Origin: Flavobacteriaceae bacterium
GTDB lineage: Bacteria; Bacteroidota; Bacteroidia; Flavobacteriales; Flavobacteriaceae
Reading direction: 5' to 3'
Assembly: GCA_947377425.1 (NCBI GenBank)
Contig: CANCFZ010000036.1
Location: forward strand, 1-14,387
Length of the DNA stretch: 14,387 nucleotides
Of this stretch, positions 7,031-13,734 are shown piece after piece. Below the pieces are notes generated by a model. That model was not told where the DNA came from, did no database searches, and saw nothing but the letters and a program-made list of their open reading frames with translations. A program made the position numbers and the translations under genes. Positions within the stretch are counted from its first letter, which is position 1. Each line of letters opens with the position of its first letter.

Positions 7031-9298
7031 ATGGCTTTTGATATAGAAATGATTGAAAAAGTGTATGCTTCAATGGCTGCTCGTGTTGATAAAGCACGTG
7101 AGCTAGTTGGTCGTCCACTAACATTAACTGAAAAAATATTATATACACATCTTTGGGACGGAATGCCCTCAAATGTGTTTAAACGAGGAGTTGATTATGT
7201 TGATTTCGCTCCAGATAGGGTCGCTTGTCAAGATGCAACTGCTCAAATGGCGTTGTTGCAATTTATGCACGCTGGTAAAAAAACAGTTGCTGTTCCTACA
7301 ACAGTGCATTGTGATCACTTAATTCAAGCCAAGGTTGGTGCCAAAACCGATTTAGCTGTAGCAAATTCACAATCAAAAGAAGTTTTTGATTTCTTGTCAT
7401 CAGTTTCAAATAAATACGGAATTGGTTTTTGGAAACCAGGAGCAGGAATTATTCACCAAGTAGTTTTAGAAAATTATGCTTTCCCGGGCGGAATGATGAT
7501 TGGAACCGATTCACATACAGTAAACGCCGGTGGATTAGGAATGTTAGCTATTGGTGTTGGTGGTGCTGATGCTGTTGATGTAATGTCAGGGATGGCTTGG
7601 GAATTAAAATTTCCAAAACTTATAGGAGTTAAATTAACTGGAAAATTAAACGGTTGGACTGCTCCAAAAGATGTAATTTTAAGAGTTGCCGATATTCTTA
7701 CCGTAAAAGGTGGAACTGGCGCTATTGTTGAATATTTTGGTGAAGGAGCAATTAATATGTCTTGTACAGGTAAAGGTACAATCTGTAATATGGGTGCCGA
7801 AATTGGAGCCACAACTTCAACGTTTGGTTATGATGATTCAATGAGAAGATATTTAGCTTCAACAGGTCGTCAAGATGTAGTTAATGCTGCCGATAAAGTA
7901 GCTAAATATTTAACTGGTGACGATGAAGTTTATGCCAATCCAGAACAATATTTTGACCAATTAATAGAAATAAATTTATCTGAATTAGAACCATATATCA
8001 ATGGTCCTTTTACACCAGATAGAGGAACTCCAGTTTCTAAAATGAAAGAAGAAGCGGCTAAAAATGGCTGGCCTTTAAAAGTTGAATGGGGATTAATTGG
8101 TTCTTGTACTAACTCATCTTATGAAGATATGGCTCGTGCAGCATCAATTGTTGAACAAGCGGTAGCTCACGGAATTACTCCAAAAGCTGAATTCGGAATC
8201 AATCCAGGTTCTGAGCAGGTTAGATATACTATCGAAAGAGATGGGATTATTGCTACTTTTGAAAAAATGGGAACTAAAGTTTTTACAAATGCTTGTGGAC
8301 CATGTATCGGTCAATGGGATAGAGCAGGAGCAGACAAAGGTGAGAAAAACACAATTGTACACTCATTTAATAGAAATTTCTCAAAACGTGCTGATGGAAA
8401 TCCAAATACACACGCTTTTGTAACTTCGCCAGAAATGGTTGCTGCCTTAGCAATTTCAGGAGATTTGTCTTTCAATCCATTAACGGATACTTTGTTAAAT
8501 GATAAAGGAGAAGCTGTGAAATTTAATCCACCAACAGGTGATGAATTACCAACTAAAGGTTTTGCGGTTGAAGACGCAGGTTTTCAAGCTCCAGCTGCCG
8601 ATGGTTCTGGTGTGCAAATTCTAGTAAGCGAAACTTCGGATAGACTTCAGTTGTTAGCTCCATTTGATGCTTGGGACGGTAAAAATTACACAGGGGTTAA
8701 ATTATTAATTAAAGCTTTCGGTAAATGCACAACTGATCATATTTCTATGGCAGGACCTTGGTTACGTTTCCGTGGGCATTTAGATAATATTTCAAATAAT
8801 ATGTTAATTGGCGCTGTAAACGCTTATAATCAAGAAGCAAACAAAGTTAAAAATCAATTAACTGGAGAATATGGAACAGTTCCTGCTGTGGCAAGAGCAT
8901 ACAAAGCCGCTGGTGTTCCAACAATTGTGGTTGGTGATCAAAACTATGGTGAAGGTTCTTCACGTGAGCACGCCGCAATGGAACCACGTTTTTTGGGTGT
9001 GAAAGCCGTTTTAGTAAAATCATTTGCTCGTATTCACGAAACAAATTTGAAAAAACAAGGAATGTTGGCATTAACATTTGCTAACGAAGCAGATTACGAC
9101 AAAATTAAAGAAAACGATACATTCAATTTTGTTGACTTAACAAGTTTTGCTCCAAATAAGCCATTGACATTAGAAATCACTCACGCTGATGGTTCAGTAG
9201 AATCGATTTTAGCTAATCATACTTATAATGATAGTCAAATTGGATGGTTTAAAGCAGGTTCAGCACTGAATTTAATTGCTGCGGCAGGAAATGCTTAA
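7031..9298 (+). CDS. Aconitate hydratase (aconitase, mitochondrial-type)
   Basis: Aconitase converts citrate to isocitrate through cis-aconitate in the citric acid cycle, using a [4Fe-4S] cluster in the cytoplasm. The product is 755 residues. The three cluster ligands are visible: Cys359 in GLIGSCTNSSYED, and Cys422 and Cys425 in NACGPCIGQWD. Other family signatures are TVHCDHLIQA (91-100), IGTDSHTVNAGGLG (157-170) and the swivel-domain active-site loop YGEGSSREHAAMEPR (about 639-653). Length and the positions of the cysteines match the mitochondrial-type aconitase rather than bacterial AcnA (about 890) or AcnB (about 865), so I give no acn letter. The open frame begins at a TTG at 7004, but that lies at the likely transcription start and the usual MAFDIEMI start is at 7031. 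It is a single-gene unit bounded by terminators. Confidence 0.96.
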   Translation: MAFDIEMIEKVYASMAARVDKARELVGRPLTLTEKILYTHLWDGMPSNVFKRGVDYVDFAPDRVACQDATAQMALLQFMHAGKKTVAVPTTVHCDHLIQAKVGAKTDLAVANSQSKEVFDFLSSVSNKYGIGFWKPGAGIIHQVVLENYAFPGGMMIGTDSHTVNAGGLGMLAIGVGGADAVDVMSGMAWELKFPKLIGVKLTGKLNGWTAPKDVILRVADILTVKGGTGAIVEYFGEGAINMSCTGKGTICNMGAEIGATTSTFGYDDSMRRYLASTGRQDVVNAADKVAKYLTGDDEVYANPEQYFDQLIEINLSELEPYINGPFTPDRGTPVSKMKEEAAKNGWPLKVEWGLIGSCTNSSYEDMARAASIVEQAVAHGITPKAEFGINPGSEQVRYTIERDGIIATFEKMGTKVFTNACGPCIGQWDRAGADKGEKNTIVHSFNRNFSKRADGNPNTHAFVTSPEMVAALAISGDLSFNPLTDTLLNDKGEAVKFNPPTGDELPTKGFAVEDAGFQAPAADGSGVQILVSETSDRLQLLAPFDAWDGKNYTGVKLLIKAFGKCTTDHISMAGPWLRFRGHLDNISNNMLIGAVNAYNQEANKVKNQLTGEYGTVPAVARAYKAAGVPTIVVGDQNYGEGSSREHAAMEPRFLGVKAVLVKSFARIHETNLKKQGMLALTFANEADYDKIKENDTFNFVDLTSFAPNKPLTLEITHADGSVESILANHTYNDSQIGWFKAGSALNLIAAAGNA

Positions 9299-9324
9299 AA
9301 TCGTTCAAAATATTTTACAAAACT

Positions 9325-9352
9325 AAACGCTCCTTTTATGGAGCGTTTTTTT
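9325..9352 (+). terminator. Rho-independent terminator after aconitase
   Basis: CGCTCC (9328-9333) pairs with GGAGCG (9340-9345), extended by AAA/TTT, loop TTTTAT, then a T run to 9352. On the minus strand the stem is followed by TTTAGTTTTG, so it may also weakly stop the converging gene that ends at 9378. Confidence 0.9.
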
Positions 9353-9377
9353 GTATAGCTGGTATAGAAGAAATAAA

Positions 9378-9788
9378 CTAATCATCGTTGTTTGCAATTG
9401 AAGTTGAGTTTGTTGGATTCGGATTTGTGTATACTTCCGTTAATCCAGTATTCCATTCAACATTTTCATAATGGAATTCTACCGAAGTAAGGTTGTCTTT
9501 TACTTTAACATAGCAAGTACCTTTAACAATGGCTCCATTCGCTAGGATAGTAATTTTATCACCATCTTGTGGTGCTTTTTCTCTGAAGTAATTGAATACA
9601 TTTATAGCTACTTCATCTTTAATTGTTGGTCTAGAATTGAAAGTGCTAATAATAATTGTTTTGCCACTTTTGCTTTTAGCAATGTACTCAATTCCATTTT
9701 TTCCATAGTTGTACTGTTCTACTTTTTTTTCATTTTGACCAAATGAACAATAAGAAGACAGCAACAAGATAAATATAATTTTTCTCAT
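9378..9788 (-). CDS. Small exported protein of unknown function, paralogue A
   Basis: I do not recognise the family. The product is 136 residues with a clear signal peptide (MRKIIFILLLSSYCSFG, cut near GQ-N at 18). The mature part is predicted beta-rich and holds YGKNGIEYI, KTIIISTFNS, VFNYFRE and VEFHYENVEWNTGLTEVY; it contains one cysteine (KGTCYV) and ends in a polar tail rich in Asn, Thr and Asp. The same motifs in the same order occur in the gene at 10033-10422, so the two are paralogues; roughly half of the aligned mature positions look identical by eye. No lipobox Cys follows the signal peptide, so a soluble periplasmic or secreted location is likely. No membrane segment or enzyme motif is seen. 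I found no convincing -7 box upstream. Confidence 0.85.
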   Translation of the reverse strand: MRKIIFILLLSSYCSFGQNEKKVEQYNYGKNGIEYIAKSKSGKTIIISTFNSRPTIKDEVAINVFNYFREKAPQDGDKITILANGAIVKGTCYVKVKDNLTSVEFHYENVEWNTGLTEVYTNPNPTNSTSIANNDD

Positions 9789-9983
9789 AGTGTAGGTTAA
9801 GTTTTATAGATAGATTTGGGAAAATATCTATTAGTTATAAATAAAGAACGGCGTTATTGTTTGGGACTGTAATATTAATGATTATTCGATTAAGCAACAA
9901 ATAAAATCGATTAAATACATTCAATTTATTTTATGAAAAGTAAAAATCTTACAATTTATTGTTTTGCTTAAAAAATAATCAAT

Positions 9984-10011
9984 AAAAAACGCCTAGAATA
10001 ACTAAGCGTTT
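9984..10011 (-). terminator. Rho-independent terminator of paralogue B
   Basis: AAACGC (9987-9992) pairs with GCGTTT (10006-10011), then one mismatch and a further TAG/CTA pairing around loop AATAA. On the minus strand the stem runs into TTTTTTA. It lies 21 bases past the stop of 10033-10422. The rest of the 244-base gap 9789-10032 holds no gene or promoter I can support. Confidence 0.8.
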
Positions 10012-10032
10012 GAGTTTATAAAAGTTAAATTC

Positions 10033-10422
10033 TTAACTAAAATTTTTCTTATAAAATTCAGTTAGTCCCGAATTCCATTCTATTTTTTCATAATAAAATT
10101 CGACTGCTGTTAGTTTGCCTTTTTTGGTTACTAAACATTTTCCAGTAACTCTTGCATTGTTTCCATTTATTATAAGAGTATCTCCAGTTGACAAACAATT
10201 GTTGTCTTTATTGTCTCTATAATAATTGTAAACTTTTTCTGCTATATCTTCTTTTAACTCTAATTTTGAATTAAAAGTACTTATTATTATTGTTTCTTTT
10301 TTGGATGTTACTATAAGCTCCATCCCATTATGCCCATACTTATAGGTCACTGTTTTTTTGTTGACTTGAGCAGTCATTAATTGAAAAGTGATCAAGAACA
10401 ATAACATTATTAATTTTCTCAT
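10033..10422 (-). CDS. Small exported protein of unknown function, paralogue B
   Basis: The product is 129 residues with a signal peptide (MRKLIMLLFLITFQLMTA, cut near AQ-V at 19). The mature part carries YGHNGMELI, ETIIISTFNS, VYNYYRD and VEFYYEKIEWNSGLTEFY, in line with the neighbour at 9378-9788. It has a short insertion (NKDNNCLSTG) with an extra cysteine not found in paralogue A, while the second cysteine (GKCLV) is shared. It ends KKNFS, without the long polar tail of A. The function is unknown; two copies in the same orientation 244 bases apart point to a tandem duplication. Each copy seems to be its own transcription unit, because a terminator separates them. A weak -7 box (TAAACTTG, one mismatch) lies at 10460-10467. 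Confidence 0.86.
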   Translation of the reverse strand: MRKLIMLLFLITFQLMTAQVNKKTVTYKYGHNGMELIVTSKKETIIISTFNSKLELKEDIAEKVYNYYRDNKDNNCLSTGDTLIINGNNARVTGKCLVTKKGKLTAVEFYYEKIEWNSGLTEFYKKNFS

Positions 10423-10459
10423 TAGAAGATTTGATTGCTATTAATGACGCTAAATTATG

Positions 10460-10467
10460 CAAGTTTA
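10460..10467 (-). promoter_or_regulatory. Weak -7 box candidate for paralogue B
   Basis: The minus strand reads TAAACTTG, one mismatch from TAnnTTTG, 37 bases before the ATG at 10422. No TTG partner stands at 17-23 bases. Confidence 0.3.
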
Positions 10468-10504
10468 TCAATGAATTAACAATGAGTTTGAGTTTTAATC
10501 AAAT

Positions 10505-10553
10505 CTTAATTAAGAAATCCGTTTGTCGAGTTTTGATCAAGATAAACGGATTT
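10505..10553 (-). terminator. Compound palindrome after gapdh, possible terminator
   Basis: AAATCCGTTT (10515-10524) pairs perfectly with AAACGGATTT (10544-10553). The 19-base loop contains the palindrome TTGATCAA (10533-10540), and the stem abuts another palindrome, CTTAATTAAG (10505-10514). It lies 20 bases past the stop of the minus-strand gapdh. The run after the stem on the minus strand (TTTCTTAATT) is a poor U-tract, so termination here is plausible but weaker than at the other sites. Confidence 0.5.
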
Positions 10554-10573
10554 ACATGTTGAATTAATAACTA

Positions 10574-12022
10574 CTAATAATAAGTATAACGTCTAACTTT
10601 TGCAATATATTTTGCCAATCGAATGACTTGATGACTATATCCATATTCATTATCATACCAAATGTATAATACAATATTGTTGCCATCGCCCGAAACTATA
10701 GTTGCATTACTATCATAAATTGATGGCGCCGAGGTTCCTACAATATCCGATGAAACCAATTCATTGTTTAACGAATACTTTATTTGCTCTACAAGTTCTC
10801 CTTCAAGAGCATAATGTTTCATTATATTATTTACTTCTTCAATAGAAGTAGATTTGCCAACTTCTAAATTCAACACAACTAATGAACCATTTGGAACCGG
10901 AACACGAATTGCATTTGAAGTTAATTTGCCTGCCAAACTTGGTAATGCTTTTGCAACAGCACTTCCAGCACCAGTTTCTGTAATTACCATATTCAATGCA
11001 GCAGCTCTTCCACGACGGTATTTTTTGTGCATATTGTCAACCAAATTTTGGTCGTTTGTATACGAATGAATCGTTTCTAAATGGCCTTTTACAACTCCAA
11101 GTGTATCTTCAACAGCCTTTAAAATAGGAGTAATAGCATTGGTTGTACAAGATGCAGCTGAAAAAATGTTAACTTCATCTGGATTATAATCATTGTGATT
11201 TACTCCATAAACTATATTCGGAACGCCTTTTCCTGGAGCGGTCAATAATACTTTTCCAACACCTTTTGAAACCAAATGACGTTTTAATGCTTCTTCTGTT
11301 GTAAAAACGCCAGTATTGTCAATTACCAAAGCATCTTCAATTCCGTAAGCGGTATAATCAATTTCTTCTGGAGCATTTGCTGTAATTATATGAACGGTTG
11401 TTCCATTTATAATCAAGGCATTATTTTCAGTATCTGCCGAAACAGAACCTTCAAAATCTCCGTGAACAGAATCATATCGCAACAAAGAAGCTCTTTTTTC
11501 TAATGATTGAGCGTCGTTTCTATCACGAGTAACGATTGCTCTTAATCGAAGTTGTTGTCCTTTTCCAATTTTGCTCATCATTTCACGAGCCAACAATCGT
11601 CCAATTCTACCAAAACCATAAAGCACTACATCTTTAGGTTTTATTTCTTGTGAACTTTTAGCATCTTTTAATTTATCAATAACAAAAGCTCTAGCATCGT
11701 GATATTTGTTATCTTCTAAATGATATTCATAAGTAAGTTTACCAATATCAATTCGTGAAGGTGGTAAATCTAAATTCAAAATAGCACGAGCAATTTCAAC
11801 AGAGTCGAAAACAATGATTGGTTTTTGAACAAATTCACCTGCATATTCGTGCAAGTTCATAATATCACTAACGTTTCTGTCGATTAATTGATTTCTAAAA
11901 AAAACCAATTCAATGGATTTATCATACCATAAATCACTAATAATTTTGATGAATTCTACTCCAGCTTTTCGCCTGTCTGCTTGAAAAGAGAGTTCTTTTT
12001 CGTATAAAGTGTTGTTACTCAT
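10574..12022 (-). CDS. Glyceraldehyde-3-phosphate dehydrogenase, N-terminally extended form
   Basis: GAPDH interconverts glyceraldehyde-3-phosphate and 1,3-bisphosphoglycerate in glycolysis and gluconeogenesis. The product is 482 residues, about 150 more than E. coli GapA (331). The canonical enzyme starts near residue 132 with VVLYGFGRIGR (nucleotide-binding loop). The catalytic cysteine is Cys292 in SAASCTTNAITP, with partner His319 in HSYTNDQ; WYDNEYGYSHQV (455-466) closes the fold. The first 130 residues are rich in charged helices and match no domain I can name. After the second strand, where NAD-specific enzymes have Asp (INDL), the protein reads AIVTRDRND, so NADP use or dual use is possible; that is inference. 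Comparable long forms occur in flavobacteria, sometimes beside a standard short enzyme. It appears to be a single-gene unit with a structured leader. Confidence 0.94.
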   Translation of the reverse strand: MSNNTLYEKELSFQADRRKAGVEFIKIISDLWYDKSIELVFFRNQLIDRNVSDIMNLHEYAGEFVQKPIIVFDSVEIARAILNLDLPPSRIDIGKLTYEYHLEDNKYHDARAFVIDKLKDAKSSQEIKPKDVVLYGFGRIGRLLAREMMSKIGKGQQLRLRAIVTRDRNDAQSLEKRASLLRYDSVHGDFEGSVSADTENNALIINGTTVHIITANAPEEIDYTAYGIEDALVIDNTGVFTTEEALKRHLVSKGVGKVLLTAPGKGVPNIVYGVNHNDYNPDEVNIFSAASCTTNAITPILKAVEDTLGVVKGHLETIHSYTNDQNLVDNMHKKYRRGRAAALNMVITETGAGSAVAKALPSLAGKLTSNAIRVPVPNGSLVVLNLEVGKSTSIEEVNNIMKHYALEGELVEQIKYSLNNELVSSDIVGTSAPSIYDSNATIVSGDGNNIVLYIWYDNEYGYSHQVIRLAKYIAKVRRYTYY

Positions 12023-12053
12023 AAGAAATAAAAATAGTTATGTTGTGTTGTTT

Positions 12054-12086
12054 AATCTGTTCCGAAGTTTCGGAATGTTTCAGATT
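12054..12086 (-). promoter_or_regulatory. Inverted repeat in the gapdh leader
   Basis: TTCCGAA (12060-12066) pairs with TTCGGAA (12069-12075) around two bases, and AATCTG (12054-12059) pairs with CAGATT (12081-12086). The arms form one 13-bp stem with a 5-base bulge (12076-12080). If transcription starts near 12097 it lies in the leader, 32 bases before the ATG. It could be a regulatory hairpin or a copy of a dispersed repeat; no poly-U follows it, so it is not a typical terminator. Confidence 0.55.
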
Positions 12087-12103
12087 CTTTTTTATTTTCG
12101 ATG

Positions 12104-12111
12104 CAAAAGTA
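12104..12111 (-). promoter_or_regulatory. Putative -7 box of gapdh
   Basis: The minus strand reads TACTTTTG, an exact TAnnTTTG match and identical to the box in front of the prolyl isomerase cluster. The start point would be near 12097, giving a leader of about 75 bases. No TTG is seen at the expected -33 distance. Confidence 0.5.
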
Positions 12112-12154
12112 ATCAACTATAACGTTTTCGTGAAATTATTTTAAACTTTTTTAT

Positions 12155-12186
12155 AAAAAAAACCACCAACTAAAAAGTTGATGGTT
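12155..12186 (-). terminator. Rho-independent terminator after the HtrA protease gene
   Basis: AACCACCAACT (12161-12171) pairs with AGTTGATGGTT (12176-12186) around AAAA. The single mismatch is a G-U pair in the minus-strand RNA. The stem is followed on that strand by a run of T (complement of 12155-12160). It lies 25 bases past the stop of 12212-13603. Confidence 0.9.
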
Positions 12187-12211
12187 GCTTAACCCAATTT
12201 TATAAAATATA

Positions 12212-13603
12212 TTAAATGATGATTCTAATAATTTGTCCCATTTTGTTAATCATTTCGATACTTACACCTTGATTTTCATTTTTGTCATTTGATAATCTTG
12301 AAATCGATTCTACATCAGTAGCTTTGGTGCCGTCAATGGTTAAAATGATACTTCCATTTAATTCATTTTCATAAGGCTTCAATCTGTCGTTATTGACTTC
12401 TTTTATTTTAACACCATAATCAATTTTGAATTTTTTCTTATCTGCCGCATCAATATTTTCTAATTCTAAACCTTTAAAATCGGTATTAATTAAGTCATTT
12501 TTAACTAAAGTAACTGGAATAATTTGATTTTTTCCATCACGAATTACAGTGACTTGAACTTTGTCATTTGGTCGTTTCGTGCTAATATAGCCATTAAGTT
12601 CAGGATATGTTGAAATGGGTTGGTTGTCTAACTTAACAATCACATCACCTTTTTTCAAACCTGCTTTTTCGGCACCAGAGTTTTTTATGACTTTAGTAAT
12701 GTAATAACCTTGCGTTTCTTTAATGCCTAATTCTTTAGATGTTGGTCCGTTTAACTCATTTCCAGCAACACCTAAAACTCCTCGTTGCACATTACCAAAT
12801 TCCATAATATCTTCAATAATTTTACGAGTAATATTAGACGGAATCGCAAACGAATATCCAGTATAACTTCCTGTTGGAGAAGAAATCATCGTGTTAATTC
12901 CAATCAATTCGCCACGAGTATTTACTAAAGCACCTCCAGAATTTCCTGGATTTACTGCAGCATCCGTTTGAATGAATGATTGAATTCCGTTAGTATCTAA
13001 ATTTCTAGCTTTGGCAGAAACAATACCAGCCGTAACCGTTGACGTTAAGTTGTACGGATTTCCAACTGCTAGAACCCATTCACCAACTTTAACTTGATCA
13101 GAATCGGCAAACGTAGAATAAGGTAGTTTCTCATCGGCATCAATTTTTAATAAAGCAATATCCATTTTAGAATCGGTTCCAATTAATTTGGCTTTGTACA
13201 CTTTTTTGTTGTTTAAAGTCACTTCCAATTCGGTTGCATCTTTGATAACGTGGTTGTTAGTTACAATATAACCGTCTTCCGAAATAATTACACCCGAACC
13301 TGTTCCAATTTGTTCTTGTTGTTGCGAACCACCATTGGAACCATAAAAAAACTGCATAATTGGATTGTAAACAGTTCGTACGGATACATTTTTTACGTGA
13401 ACAACAGTGTGTACAGATTTGTCGGCAGCCGATGTAAAATCTATATTTTCTGCTCCCAATCCAACAGTTCTTCCGTAATTTTCGGAAGCTTGTGTAATTA
13501 TAGAATTAGTTCCAATTCCTTTTTCAATAAACAACTTGTAACCACCAAGAGTAGTTGCACCACTCAATAATGCTACTAAAAATAAACTCGAAAATCGTTT
13601 CAT
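12212..13603 (-). CDS. HtrA/Deg-family periplasmic serine protease
   Basis: Deg proteases remove or refold damaged periplasmic proteins. The product is 463 residues. An N-terminal hydrophobic segment (about 5-22) acts as signal peptide or membrane anchor; no clear cleavage site is visible. The trypsin-like domain (about 60-265) has the full catalytic triad: His118 in IVTNNHVI, Asp148 in MDIALLKID and Ser222 in NPGNSGGAL. A first PDZ domain spans about 275-367, with KAGLKKGDVIVKLDNQPI typical of the family. A second region, about 375-463, is PDZ-like but lacks the GLxxGD loop, so it is degenerate or divergent. Length fits DegP/DegQ types. It is transcribed divergently from dapF; the 131-base space between them carries three phased TTTAAC copies that may regulate it. 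Which Deg subtype it is cannot be decided here. Confidence 0.95.
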   Translation of the reverse strand: MKRFSSLFLVALLSGATTLGGYKLFIEKGIGTNSIITQASENYGRTVGLGAENIDFTSAADKSVHTVVHVKNVSVRTVYNPIMQFFYGSNGGSQQQEQIGTGSGVIISEDGYIVTNNHVIKDATELEVTLNNKKVYKAKLIGTDSKMDIALLKIDADEKLPYSTFADSDQVKVGEWVLAVGNPYNLTSTVTAGIVSAKARNLDTNGIQSFIQTDAAVNPGNSGGALVNTRGELIGINTMISSPTGSYTGYSFAIPSNITRKIIEDIMEFGNVQRGVLGVAGNELNGPTSKELGIKETQGYYITKVIKNSGAEKAGLKKGDVIVKLDNQPISTYPELNGYISTKRPNDKVQVTVIRDGKNQIIPVTLVKNDLINTDFKGLELENIDAADKKKFKIDYGVKIKEVNNDRLKPYENELNGSIILTIDGTKATDVESISRLSNDKNENQGVSIEMINKMGQIIRIII

Positions 13604-13663
13604 GTCTTTTATGATTTAATTATTTGAAAGTAAAATTAGAAAATTTTTAATTTTAAAAAAATG

Positions 13664-13692
13664 CTTTAACGCTCGTTTAACACTCTTTAACG
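13664..13692. promoter_or_regulatory. Three phased TTTAAC motifs between htrA and dapF
   Basis: TTTAAC starts at 13665, 13676 and 13686, that is 11 and 10 bases apart, about one helical turn. The outer two share the longer form CTTTAACG (13664-13671 and 13685-13692). The block is 61-89 bases upstream of the htrA ATG, and its right copy sits where the -33 element of dapF would be. This arrangement fits a protein binding one face of the DNA, or an alternative sigma factor element. Confidence 0.45.
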
Positions 13693-13707
13693 TATCATTA
13701 ATAGTTG

Positions 13708-13715
13708 TAACTTTG
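13708..13715 (+). promoter_or_regulatory. Putative -7 box of dapF
   Basis: TAACTTTG matches TAnnTTTG exactly, 19 bases before the ATG at 13735. Nineteen bases upstream stands TTT (within the third TTTAAC copy) instead of TTG. Confidence 0.55.
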
Positions 13716-13734
13716 TGATTCTATAAAAAATAAA

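Noticed and set aside
7474..9077. Open frames overlapping aconitase: minus strand 7474-7812, 8144-8362 and 8847-9077, and plus strand 8241-8423
   Set aside because: They overlap the intact aconitase frame and have compositions expected from antisense or shifted reading of it.
9789..10032. Possible small gene or RNA between the two paralogues
   Set aside because: No open frame with a credible start and no strong structure apart from the terminator of paralogue B; two CGATTAA copies near 9886 and 9907 look like chance.
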